From: Argentina anserina | Lineage: Eukaryota; Streptophyta; Magnoliopsida; Rosales; Rosaceae | Direction: 5' to 3' | Assembly (NCBI RefSeq): GCF_933775445.1 | Contig: NC_065877.1 | Span: 17,670,001 to 17,734,000 of the forward strand | Length of the DNA: 64,000 nt | Shown: piece after piece, positions 40,701-52,045 of the stretch | Layout of the letters: the number at the start of each line of letters is the position of its first letter | Position numbering within the stretch: the first letter of the stretch is position 1 | Notes under the pieces: model-generated | What the model was told of the DNA's origin: nothing | What the model saw: only the letters and a program-made list of their open reading frames with translations | Databases searched by the model: none | Position numbers and translations under genes: made by a program

Positions 40701-42319
40701 TCGGATGCGAGTTTCTATTGAATTTGAGAGTTTTGCAAGTGTGGGAGTGTGTTTCTTTTAAACTGAGTATCTTTACATCGTTTGCGTATCTTTACTATTC
40801 CAATTCTGTATCTTTTCATTGCTCGTTTGAGTATCTTTTTGTAAGGCTTTCTGATGCGAGTTTCTACTGAATTTGAGAGTTTTGCAAGTGTGGGAGTGTG
40901 TTTCTTTCAAACTGAGTATCTTTACATCGTTTGCGTATCTTTACTATTCCAATTCTGTATCTTTACATCGTTTGCATATCTTTACTATTCAAATTGTGTA
41001 TCTTTTCATTTCTCGTTTGAGTATCTTTCTGTAAGGCTTCTGATGGGAGTTTCTATTGTATTTGAGAGTTTTGCAAGTGTGGGAGTGTGTTTCTTTCAAA
41101 CTGAGTATCTTTACATCGTTTGCGTATCTTTACTATTCCAATTGTGTATCTTTACATCGTTTGCGTATCTTTACTATTCCAATTGCGTATCTTTTCATTT
41201 CTCGTTTGAGTATCTTTTGTAAGGCTTCTGATGCGAGTTTCTATTGTATTTGAGAGTTTTCCAAGTGTGGGAGTGTGTTTCTTTCAAACTGAGTATCTTT
41301 ACATCGTTTGCGTATCTTTACTATTCCAATTGTGTATCTTTACATCGTTTGCGTATCTTTACTATTCCAATTGTGTATCTTTTCATTTCTCGTTTGAGTA
41401 TCTTTCTGTAAGGCTTCTGATGCGAGTCTCTATTGTATTTGAGAGTTTTGCAAGTGTGGGAGTGTGTTTCTTTTAAACTGAGTATCTTTACATCGTTTGC
41501 GTATCTTTACTATTCCAATTGTGTATCTTTACATCGTTTGCGTATCTTTACTATTCCAATTGCGTATCTTTTCATTTCTCGTTTGAGTATCTTTTGTAAG
41601 GCTTCTGATGAGAGTTTCTATTGTATTTGAGAGTTTTCCAAGTGTGGGAGTGTGTTTCTTTCAAACTGAGTATCTTTACATCGTTTGCGTATCTTTACTA
41701 TTCCAATTGTGTATCTTTACATCGTTTGCGTATCTTTACTATTCCAATTGTGTATCTTTTCATTTCTCGTTTGAGTATCTTTCTGTAAAGCTTTCTGATG
41801 CGAGTTTCTATTGAATTTGAGAGTTTTGCAAGTGTGGGAGTGTTATTCTTTCAAACTGAGTATCTTTACATCGGTTGCGTATCTTTACTATTCCAATTGC
41901 GTATCTTTACATCGTTTGCGTATCTTTACTATTCCAATTGTGTATCTTTACATTTCTCGTTTGAGTATTTTTCTGTAAGGCTTCTGATGCGAGTTTCTAT
42001 TGTATTTGAGAGTTTTGCAAGTGTGGGAGTGTGTTTCTTTCAAACTAAGTATCTTTACATCGTTTGCGTATCTTTACTATTCCAATTGTGTATCTTTACA
42101 TCGTTTGCGTATCTTTACTATTCCAATTGTGTATCTTTTCATTTCTCGTTTGAGTATCTTTCTGTAAGGCTTCTGATGCGAGTTTCTATTGAATTTGAGA
42201 GTTTTGCAAGTGTGGGAGTGTGTTTATTTCAAACTGAGTATCTTTACATCGTTTGCGTATCTTTACTATTCCAATTGTGTATCTTTTCATTTCTCGTTTG
42301 AGTATCTTTCTGTAAGGCT
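40551..42319 (+). repeat. Zone D repeat, copy 1 (1,769 bp)
   Basis: Landmarks repeat at +1,769: TTTCGGATG 40,701/42,470; the unusual GTTTCTACTG 40,860/42,629; GATGGGAG 41,043/42,812; GAGTCTCTATTG about 41,425/43,194. This is where the AATTCTG form of the 41-bp module first appears in the array; it becomes common further right. The block also has two monomers with the GCG/TTTTGTAAGG haplotype. Confidence 0.88.
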
Positions 42320-43340
42320 TTCTGATGCGAGTTTCTATTGAATTTGAGAGTTTTGCAAGTGTGGGAGTGTGTTTCTTTCAAACTGAGTATCTTTACATCG
42401 TTTGCGTATCTTTACTATTCCAATTGTGTATCTTTTCATTTCTCGTTTGAGTATCTTTCTGTAAGGCTTTCGGATGCGAGTTTCTATTGAATTTGAGAGT
42501 TTTGCAAGTGTGGGAGTGTGTTTCTTTTAAACTGAGTATCTTTACATCGTTTGCGTATCTTTACTATTCCAATTGTGTATCTTTTCATTTCTCGTTTGAG
42601 TATCTTTTTGTAAGGCTTTCTGATGCGAGTTTCTACTGAATTTGAGAGTTTTGCAAGTGTGGGAGTGTGTTTCTTTCAAACTGAGTATCTTTACATCGTT
42701 TGCGTATCTTTACTATTCCAATTCTGTATCTTTACATCGTTTGCATATCTTTACTATTCAAATTGTGTATCTTTTCATTTCTCGTTTGAGTATCTTTCTG
42801 TAAGGCTTCTGATGGGAGTTTCTATTGTATTTGAGAGTTTTGCAAGTGTGGGAGTGTGTTTCTTTCAAACTGAGTATCTTTACATCGTTTGCGTATCTTT
42901 ACTATTCCAATTGTGTATCTTTACATCGTTTGCGTATCTTTACTATTCCAATTGCGTATCTTTTCATTTCTCGTTTGAGTATCTTTTGTAAGGCTTCTGA
43001 TGCGAGTTTCTATTGTATTTGAGAGTTTTCCAAGTGTGGGAGTGTGTTTCTTTCAAACTGAGTATCTTTACATCGTTTGCGTATCTTTACTATTCCAATT
43101 GTGTATCTTTACATCGTTTGCGTATCTTTACTATTCCAATTGTGTATCTTTTCATTTCTCGTTTGAGTATCTTTCTGTAAGGCTTCTGATGCGAGTCTCT
43201 ATTGTATTTGAGAGTTTTGCAAGTGTGGGAGTGTGTTTCTTTTAAACTGAGTATCTTTACATCGTTTGCGTATCTTTACTATTCCAATTGTGTATCTTTA
43301 CATCGTTTGCGTATCTTTACTATTCCAATTGTGTATCTTT
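42320..43340 (+). repeat. Zone D repeat, partial copy 2
   Basis: This follows copy 1 at +1,769 until about 43,340, where the monomer ending changes from GCGTATCTTTTC to GTGTATCTTTTC followed by GTATTTTTC. Part of it recurs again at 44,007 and onward (offset 1,182, then 1,141 after loss of one 41-bp module), so the zone D unit spreads into zone E as fragments. Confidence 0.85.
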
Positions 43341-46300
43341 TCATTTCTCGTTTGAGTATTTTTCTGTAAGGCTTCTGATGCGAGTTTCTATTGTATTTGA
43401 GAGTTTTGTAAGTGTGGGAGTGTGTTTCTTTCAAACTGAGTATCTTTACATCGTTTGCGTATCTTTACTATTCCAATTGTGTATCTTTTCATTTCTCGTT
43501 TGAGTATCTTTCTGTAAAGCTTTCTGATGCGAGAGTCTATTGAATTTGAGAGTTTTGCAAGTGTGGGAGTGTTATTCTTTCAAACTGAGTATCTTTACAT
43601 CGGTTGCGTATCTTTACTATTCCAATTGCGTATCTTTACTATTCCAATTGTGTATCTTTACATTTATCGTTTGAGTATTTTTCTGTAAGGCTTCTGATGC
43701 GAGTTTCTATTGTATTTGAGAGTTTTGCAAGTGTGGGAGTGTGTTTCTTTCAAACTGAGTATCTTTACATCGTTTGCGTATCTTTACTATTCCAATTGTG
43801 TATCTTTTCATTTCTCGTTTGAGTATCTTTCTATAAGGCTTTCTGATGCGAGTTTCTATTGAATTTGAGAGTTTTGCAAGTGTGGGAGTGTGTTTCTTTC
43901 AAACTGAGTATCTTTACATCGTTTGCGTATCTTTACTATTCCAATTGTGTATCTTTTCATTTCTCGTTTGAGTATCTTTCTGTAAGGCTTCTGATGGGAG
44001 TTTCTATTGTATTTGAGAGTTTTGCAAGTGTGGGAGTGTGTTTCTTTCAAACTGAGTATCTTTACATCGTTTGCGTATCTTTACTATTCCAATTGTGTAT
44101 CTTTACATCGTTTGCGTATCTTTACTATTCCAATTGCGTATCTTTTCATTTCTCGTTTGAGTATCTTTTGTAAGGCTTCTGATGCGAGTTTCTATTGTAT
44201 TTGAGAGTTTTCCAAGTGTGGGAGTGTGTTTCTTTCAAACTGAGTATCTTTACATCGTTTGCGTATCTTTACTATTCCAATTGTGTATCTTTTCATTTCT
44301 CGTTTGAGTATCTTTCTGTAAGGCTTCTGATGCGAGTCTCTATTGTATTTGAGAGTTTTGCAAGTGTGGGAGTGTGTTTCTTTTAAACTGAGTATCTTTA
44401 CATCGTTTGCGTATCTTTACTATTCCAATTGTGTATCTTTACATCGTTTGCATATCTTTACTATTCCAATTGTGTATCTTTTCATTTCTCGTTTGAGTAT
44501 TTTTCTGTAAGGCTTCTGATGCGAGTTTCTATTGTATTTGAGAGTTTTGTAAGTGTGGGAGTGTGTTTCTTTCAAACTGAGTATCTTTACATCGTTTGCG
44601 TATCTTTACTATTCCAATTGTGTATCTTTTCATTTCTCGTTTGAGTATCTTTCTGTAAGGCTTTCTGATGCGAGTTTCTATTGAATTTGAGAGTTTTGCA
44701 AGTGTGGGAGTGTGTTTCTTTCAAACTGAGTATCTTTACATCGTTTGCGTATCTTTACTATTCCAATTGTGTATCTTTTCATTTCTCGTTTGAGTATCTT
44801 TCTGTAAGGCTTTCTGATGCGAGTTTCTATTGAATTTGAGAGTTTTGCAAGTGTGGGAGTGTGTTTCTTTCAAACTGAGTATCTTTACATCCATTGCGTA
44901 TCTTTACTATTCCAATTGTGTATCTTTTCATTTCTCGTTTGAGTATCTTTCTGTAAGGCTTTCTGATGCGAGTTTCTATTGAATTTGAGAGTTTTGCAAG
45001 TGTGGGAGTGTGTTTCTTTCAAACTGAGTATCTTTACATCGTTTGCGTATCTTTACTATTCAAATTGTGTATCTTTTCATTTCTCGTTTGAGTATATTTC
45101 TGTAAGGCTTTCGGATGCGCGTTTCTATTGAATTTGAGAGTTTTGCAAGTGTGGGAGTGTTATTCTTTTGAACTGAGTATCTTTACATCGTTTGCGTATC
45201 TTTACTATTCCAATTGTGTATCTTTTCATTTCTCGTTTGAGTATCTTTCTGTAAGGCTTCTGATGCGAGTCTCTATTGTATTTGAGAGTTTTGCAAGTGT
45301 GGGAGTGTGTTTCTTTTAAACTGAGTATCTTTACATCGTTTGCGTATCTTTACTATTCCAATTGTGTATCTTTACATCGTTTGCATATCTTTACTATTCC
45401 AATTGTGTATCTTTTCATTTCTCGTTTGAGTATTTTTCTGTAAGGCTTCTGATGCGAGTTTCTATTGTATTTGAGAGTTTTGTAAGTGTGGGAGTGTGTT
45501 TCTTTTGAACTGAGTATCTTTACATCGTTTGCGTATCTTTACTATTCCAATTGTGTATCTTTTCATTTCTCGTTTGAGTATCTTTCTGTAAGGCTTCTGA
45601 TGCGAGTCTCTATTGTATTTGAGAGTTTTGCAAGTGTGGGAGTGTGTTTCTTTTAAACTGAGTATCTTTACATCGTTTGCGTATCTTTACTATTCAAATT
45701 GTGTATCTTTACATCGTTTGCGTATCTTTACTATTCCAATTGTGTATCTTTTCATTTCTCGTTTGAGTATCTTTCTGTAAGGCTTCTGATGCGAGTTTCT
45801 ATTGTATTTGAGAGTTTTGCAAGTGTGGGAGTGTGTTTCTTTCAAACTGAGTATCTTTACATCGTTTTCGTATCTTTACTATTCTAATTGTGTATCTTTT
45901 CTTTTCTCGTTTGAGTATCTTTCTGTAAGGCTTTCTGATGCGAGTTTCTATTGAATTTGAGAGTTTTGCCAGTGTGGGAGTGTGTTTCTTTCAAACTGAG
46001 TATCTTTACATCGTTTGCGTATCTTTACTATTCCAATTGTTTATCTTTACATCGTTTGTGTATCTTTACTATTATAATTGTGTATCTTTACATCGTTTGC
46101 GTATCTTTACTATTCCAATTGTGTATCTTTACATCGTTTGCGTATCTTTACTATTCCAATTGTGTATCTTTTCATTTCTCGTTTGAGTATCTTTCTGTAA
46201 GGCTTCTGATGCGAGTTTCTATTGTATTTGAGAGTTTTGCAAGTGTGGGAGTGTGTTTCTTTCAAACTGAGTATCTTTACATCGTTTGCGTATCTTTACT

Positions 46301-49200
46301 ATTCCAATTTTGTATCTTTTCATTTCTCGTTTGAGTATCTTTCTGTAAGGCTTTCTGATGCGAGTTTCTATTGAATTTGAGAGTTTTGCAAGTGTGGGAG
46401 TGTGTTTCTTTCAAACTGAGTATCTTTACATCGTTTGCGTATCTTTACTATTCCAATTGTGTATCTTTTCATTTCTCGTTTGAGTATCTTTCTGTAAGGC
46501 TTTCTGATGCGAGTTTCTATTGAATTTGAGAGTTTTGCAAGTGTGGGAGTGTGTTTCTTTCAAACTGAGTATCTTTACATCGTTTGCGTATCTTTACTAT
46601 TCAAATTGTGTATCTTTTCATTTCTCGTTTGAGTATATTTCTGTAAGGCTTTCGGATGCGCGTTTCTATTGAATTTGAGAGTTTTGCAAGTGTGGGAGTG
46701 TTATTCTTTTGAACTGAGTATCTTTACATCGTTTGCGTATCTTTACTATTCCAATTGTGTATCTTTTCATTTCTCGTTTGAGTATCTTTCTGTAAGGCTT
46801 CTGATGCGAGTCTCTATTGTATTTGAGAGTTTTGCAAGTGTGGGAGTGTGTTTCTTTTAAACTGAGTATCTTTACATCGTTTGCGTATCTTTACTATTCA
46901 AATTGTGTATCTTTACATCGTTTGCGTATCTTTACTATTCCAATTGTGTATCTTTTCATTTCTCGTTTGAGTATTTTTCTGTAAGGCTTCTGATGCGAGT
47001 TTCTATTGTATTTGAGAGTTTTGTAAGTGTGGGAGTGTGTTTCTTTCAAACTGAGTATCTTTACATCGTTTGCGTATCTTTACTATTCCAATTGTGTATC
47101 TTTTCATTTCTCGTTTGAGTATCTTTCTGTAAGGCTTTCTGATGCGAGTTTCTATTGAATTTGAGAGTTTTGCAAGTGTGGGAGTGTGTTTCTTTCAAAC
47201 TGAGTATCTTTACATCGTTTGCGTATCTTTACTATTCCAATTGTGTATCTTTTCATTTCTCGTTTGAGTATCTTTCTGTAAAGCTTTCTGATGCGAGTTT
47301 CTATTGAATTTGAGAGTTTTGCAAGTGTGGGAGTGTTATTCTTTCAAACTGAGTATCTTTACATCGGTTGCGTATCTTTACTATTCCAATTGCGTATCTT
47401 TACATCGTTTGCGTATCTTTACTATTCCAATTGTGTATCTTTACATTTCTCGTTTGAGTATTTTTCTGTAAGGCTTCTGATGCGAGTTTCTATTGTATTT
47501 GAGAGTTTTGCAAGTGTGGGAGTGTGATTCTTTCAAACTGAGTATCTTTACATCGGTTGCGTATCTTTACTATTCCAATTGCGTATCTTTACATCGTTTG
47601 CGTATCTTTACTATTCCAATTGTGTATCTTTACATTTCTCGTTTGAGTATTTTTCTGTAAGGCTTCTGATGCGAGTTTCTATTGTATTTGAGAGTTTTGC
47701 AAGTGTGGGAGTGTGATTCTTTCAAACTGAGTATCTTTACATCGTTTGCGTATCTTTACTATTCCAATTGTGTATCTTTACATCGTTTGCGTATCTTTAC
47801 TATTCCAATTGTGTATCTTTTCATTTCTCGTTTGAGTATCTTTCTGTAAGGCTTCTGATGCGAGTTTCTATTGTATTTGAGAGTTTTGCAAGTGTGGGAG
47901 TGTGTTTCTTTCAAACTGAGTATCTTTACATCGTTTTCGTATCTTTACTATTCTAATTGTGTATCTTTTCTTTTCTCGTTTGAGTATCTTTCTGTAAGGC
48001 TTTCTGATGCGAGTTTCTATTGAATTTGAGAGTTTTGCCAGTGTGGGAGTGTGTTTCTTTCAAACTGAGTATCTTTACATCGTTTGCGTATCTTTACTAT
48101 TCCAATTGTTTATCTTTACATCGTTTGTGTATCTTTACTATTATAATTGTGTATCTTTACATCGTTTGCGTATCTTTACTATTCCAATTGTGTATCTTTA
48201 CATCGTTTGCGTATCTTTACTATTCCAATTGTGTATCTTTTCATTTCTCGTTTGAGTATCTTTCTGTAAGGCTTCTGATGCGAGTTTCTATTGTATTTGA
48301 GAGTTTTGCAAGTGTGGGAGTGTGTTTCTTTCAAACTGAGTATCTTTACATCGTTTTCGTATCTTTACTATTCTAATTGTGTATCTTTTCTTTTCTCGTT
48401 TGAGTATCTTTCTGTAAGGCTTTCTGATGCGAGTTTCTATTGAATTTGAGAGTTTTGCCAGTGTGGGAGTGTGTTTCTTTAAAACTGAGTATCTTTACAT
48501 CGTTTGCGTATCTTTACTATTCCAATTGTTTATCTTTACATCGTTTGTGTATCTTTACTATTATAATTGTGTATCTTTACATCGTTTGCGTATCTTTACT
48601 ATTCCAATTGTGTATCTTTACATCGTTTGCGTATCTTTACTATTCCAATTGTGTATCTTTTCATTTCTCGTTTGAGTATCTTTCTGTAAGGCTTCTGATG
48701 CGAGTTTCTATTGTATTTGAGAGTTTTGCAAGTGTGGGAGTGTGTTTCTTTCAAACTGAGTATCTTTACATCGTTTGCGTATCTTTACTATTCCAATTTT
48801 GTATCTTTTCATTTCTCGTTTGAGTATCTTTCTGTAAGGCTTTCTGATGCGAGTTTCTATTGAATTTGAGAGTTTTGCAAGTGTGGGAGTGTGTTTCTTT
48901 CAAACTGAGTATCTTTACATCGTTTGCGTATCTTTACTATTCCAATTGTGTATCTTTTCATTTCTCGTTTGAGTATCTTTCTGTAAGGCTTTCTGATGCG
49001 AGTTTCTATTGAATTTGAGAGTTTTGCAAGTGTGGGAGTGTGTTTCTTTCAAACTGAGTATCTTTACATCGTTTGCGTATCTTTACTATTCCAATTCTGT
49101 ATCTTTTCATTTCTCGTTTGAGTATCTTTCTGTAAGGCTTTCTGATGCGAGTTTCTATTGAATTTGAGAGTTTTGCAAGTGTGGGAGTGTGTTTCTTTTA
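43341..49200 (+). repeat. Satellite zone E: short overlapping higher-order repeats
   Basis: Several offsets coexist: 1,541 bp (45,128/46,669, with the shared GATGCGCG and TTATTCTTTTGAAC marks), 2,069 bp (45,699/47,768 and 45,951/48,020) and 420 bp (48,020/48,440). Two neighbouring monomers near 47,520 and 47,710 share GTGTGATTC. Lengths include 149-, 189/190- and 271-bp monomers. No one unit covers the zone; it looks like a patchwork of several duplication events. Confidence 0.8.
47750..48770 (+). repeat. 420-bp tandem repeat (271 + 149 bp), about 2.4 copies
   Basis: The mark CGTTTTCGTATC occurs at 47,932 and 48,352, and the chain ATTGTTTATC, TTTGTGTATC, ATTATAATTG occurs in both following monomers. 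The unit is one n=4 monomer of 271 bp plus one n=1 monomer of 149 bp. A related single unit occurs at about 45,860-46,200. The two copies are almost identical; one visible difference is CTTTAAAAC at 48,478 against CTTTCAAAC. Confidence 0.88.
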
Positions 49201-49441
49201 AACTGAGTATCTTTACATCGTTTGCGTATCTTTACTATTCCAATTGTGTATCTTTTCATGTCTCGTTTGAGTATCTTTCTGTAACGCTTTCTGATGCGAG
49301 TTTCTATTGTATTTGAGAGTTTTGCAAGTGTGGGAGTGTGTTTCTTTCAAACTGAGTATCTTTACATCGTTTGCGTATCTTTACTATTCCAATTGTGTAT
49401 CTTTTCATTTCTCGTTTGAGTATCTTTCTGTAAGGCTTTCT

Positions 49442-49590
49442 GATGCGAGTTTCTATTGAATTTGAGAGTTTTGCAAGTGTGGGAGTGTGTTTCTTTCAAA
49501 CTAAGTATCTTTACATCGTTTGCGTATCTTTACTATTCCAATTCTGTATCTTTTCATTTCTCGTTTGAGTATCTTTCTGTAAGGCTTTCT
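49442..49590 (+). repeat. Reference short monomer, n=1, 149 bp
   Basis: A clean example of the shortest form, measured from one GATGCGAG to the next. It holds a single 41-bp module and the TTTCTGATG junction, hence 149 bp; copies with TTCTGATG are 148 bp. Internal order: a G-rich first part (GAATTTGAGAG, GTGGGAGTGTG, then CAAACTAAG, which is CAAACTGAG in most copies) followed by a T-rich second part in which GTATCTTT recurs four times at spacings of 19, 22 and 23 bp. This form predominates in zones E, F and H. Confidence 0.95.
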
Positions 49591-51459
49591 GATGCGAGTT
49601 TCTATTGAATTTGAGAGTTTTGCAAGTGTGGGAGTGTGTTTCTTTCAAACTGAGTATCTTTACATCGTTTGCGTATCTTTACTATTCCAATTGTGTATCT
49701 TTTCATGTCTCGTTTGAGTATCTTTCTGTAACGCTTTCTGATGCGAGTTTCTATTGTATTTGAGAGTTTTGCAAGTGTGGGAGTGTGTTTCTTTCAAACT
49801 GAGTATCTTTACATCGTTTTCGTATCTTTACTATTCTAATTGTGTATCTTTTCTTTTCTCGTTTGAGTATCTTTCTGTAAGGCTTTCTGATGCGAGTTTC
49901 TATTGAATTTGAGAGTTTTGCCAGTGTGGGAGTGTGTTTCTTTCAAACTGAGTATCTTTACATCGTTTGCGTATCTTTACTATTCCAATTCTGTATCTTT
50001 ACATCGTTTGCGTATCTTTACTATTCAAATTGTGTATCTTTTCATTTCTCGTTTGAGTATCTTTCTGTAAGGCTTTCGGATGCGAGTTTCTATTGAATTT
50101 GAGAGTTTTGCAAGTGTGGGAGTGTGTTTCTTTTAAACTGAGTATCTTTACATCGTTTGCGTATCTTTACTATTCCAATTGTGTATCTTTTCATTTCTCG
50201 TTTGAGTATCTTTCTGTAAGGCTTTCTGATGCGAGTTTCTATTGAATTTGAGAGTTTTGCAAGTGTGGGAGTGTGTTTCTTTCAAACTGAGTATCTTTAC
50301 ATCGTTTGCGTATCTTTACTATTCCAATTCTGTATCTTTTCATTTCTCGTTTGAGTATCTTTCTGTAAGGCTTCTGATGCGAGTTTCTATTGTATTTGAG
50401 AGTTTTGCAAGTGTGGGAGTGTGTTTCTTTCAAACTGAGTATCTTTACATCGTTTGCGTATCTTTACTATTCCAATTTTGTATCTTTTCATTTCTCGTTT
50501 GAGTATCTTTCTGTAAGGCTTTCTGATGCGAGTTTCTATTGAATTTGAGAGTTTTGCAAGTGTGGGAGTGTGTTTCTTTCAAACTGAGTATCTTTACATC
50601 GTTTGCGTATCTTTACTATTCCAATTGTGTATCTTTTCATTTCTCGTTTGAGTATCTTTCTGTAAGGCTTTCTGATGCGAGTTTCTATTGAATTTGAGAG
50701 TTTTGCAAGTGTGGGAGTGTGTTTCTTTCAAACTGAGTATCTTTACATCGTTTGCGTATCTTTACTATTCCAATTCTGTATCTTTTCATTTCTCGTTTGA
50801 GTATCTTTCTGTAAGGCTTTCTGATGCGAGTTTCTATTGAATTTGAGAGTTTTGCAAGTGTGGGAGTGTGTTTCTTTCAAACTGAGTATCTTTACATCGT
50901 TTGCGTATCTTTACTATTCCAATTGTGTATCTTTTCATGTCTAGTGTGAGTATCTTTCTGTAACGCTTTCTGATGCGAGTTTCTATTGTATTTGAGAGTT
51001 TTGCAAGTGTGGGAGTGTGTTTCTTTCAAACTGAGTATCTTTACATCGTTTTCGTATCTTTACTATTCTAATTGTGTATCTTTTCTTTTCTCGTTTGAGT
51101 ATCTTTCTGTAAGGCTTTCTGATGCGAGTTTCTATTGAATTTGAGAGTTTTGCCAGTGTGGGAGTGTGTTTCTTTCAAACTGAGTATCTTTACATCGTTT
51201 GCGTATCTTTACTATTCCAATTCTGTATCTTTACATCGTTTGCGTATCTTTACTATTCAAATTGTGTATCTTTTCATTTCTCGTTTGAGTATCTTTCTGT
51301 AAGGCTTTCGGATGCGAGTTTCTATTGAATTTGAGAGTTTTGCAAGTGTGGGAGTGTGTTTCTTTTAAACTGAGTATCTTTACATCGTTTGCGTATCTTT
51401 ACTATTCCAATTGTGTATCTTTTCATTTCTCGTTTCAGTATCTTTCTGTAAGGCTTTCT

Positions 51460-51649
51460 GATGCGAGTTTCTATTGAATTTGAGAGTTTTGCAAGTGTGG
51501 GAGTGTGTTTCTTTCAAACTGAGTATCTTTACATCGTTTGCGTATCTTTACTATTCCAATTCTGTATCTTTACATCGTTTGCGTATCTTTACTATTCAAA
51601 TTGTGTATCTTTTCATTTCTCGTTTGAGTATCTTTCTGTAAGGCTTTCG
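51460..51649 (+). repeat. Reference long monomer, n=2, 190 bp
   Basis: Same monomer with the 41-bp module present twice, so 149 + 41 = 190 bp; the 189-bp version has the shorter TTCTGATG junction. The first module here ends AATTCTG and the second carries TTCAAATTG, a pairing typical of zones F and H. The n=2 form dominates parts of zones A and B. Because 189 is divisible by three, consecutive 189-bp copies keep one reading frame open for long distances, which explains the long spurious open frames there. Confidence 0.95.
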
Positions 51650-52045
51650 GATGCGAGTTTCTATTGAATTTGAGAGTTTTGCAAGTGTGGGAGTGTGTTT
51701 CTTTTAAACTGAGTATCTTTACATCGTTTGCGTATCTTTACTATTCCAATTGTGTATCTTTTCATTTCTCGTTTGAGTATCTTTCTGTAAGGCTTTCTGA
51801 TGCGAGTTTCTATTGAATTTGAGAGTTTTGCAAGTGTGGGAGTGTGTTTCTTTCAAACTGAGTATCTTTACATCGTTTGCGTATCTTTACTATTCCAATT
51901 CTGTATCTTTACATCGTTTGCGTATCTTTACTATTCAAATTGTGTATCTTTTCATTTCTCGTTTGAGTATCTTTCTGTAAGGCTTTCGGATGCGAGTTTC
52001 TATTGAATTTGAGAGTTTTGCAAGTGTGGGAGTGTGTTTCTTTTA

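Larger units (their letters stand above)
49201..52045 (+). repeat. Zone F higher-order repeat, copy 1 (2,845 bp)
   Basis: Rare landmarks repeat at +2,845: TTCATGTCTCG with GTAACGC at 49,256/52,101, 49,703/52,548 and 50,936/53,781; CGTTTTCG before 49,890/52,735 and 51,122/53,967; CGTTTCAGTATC about 51,432/54,277. Inside it, 149 + 190 = 339-bp dimers repeat (51,122, 51,461, 51,800). One monomer near 50,940 has the extra private changes CTAGTGTGAG. Confidence 0.9.
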
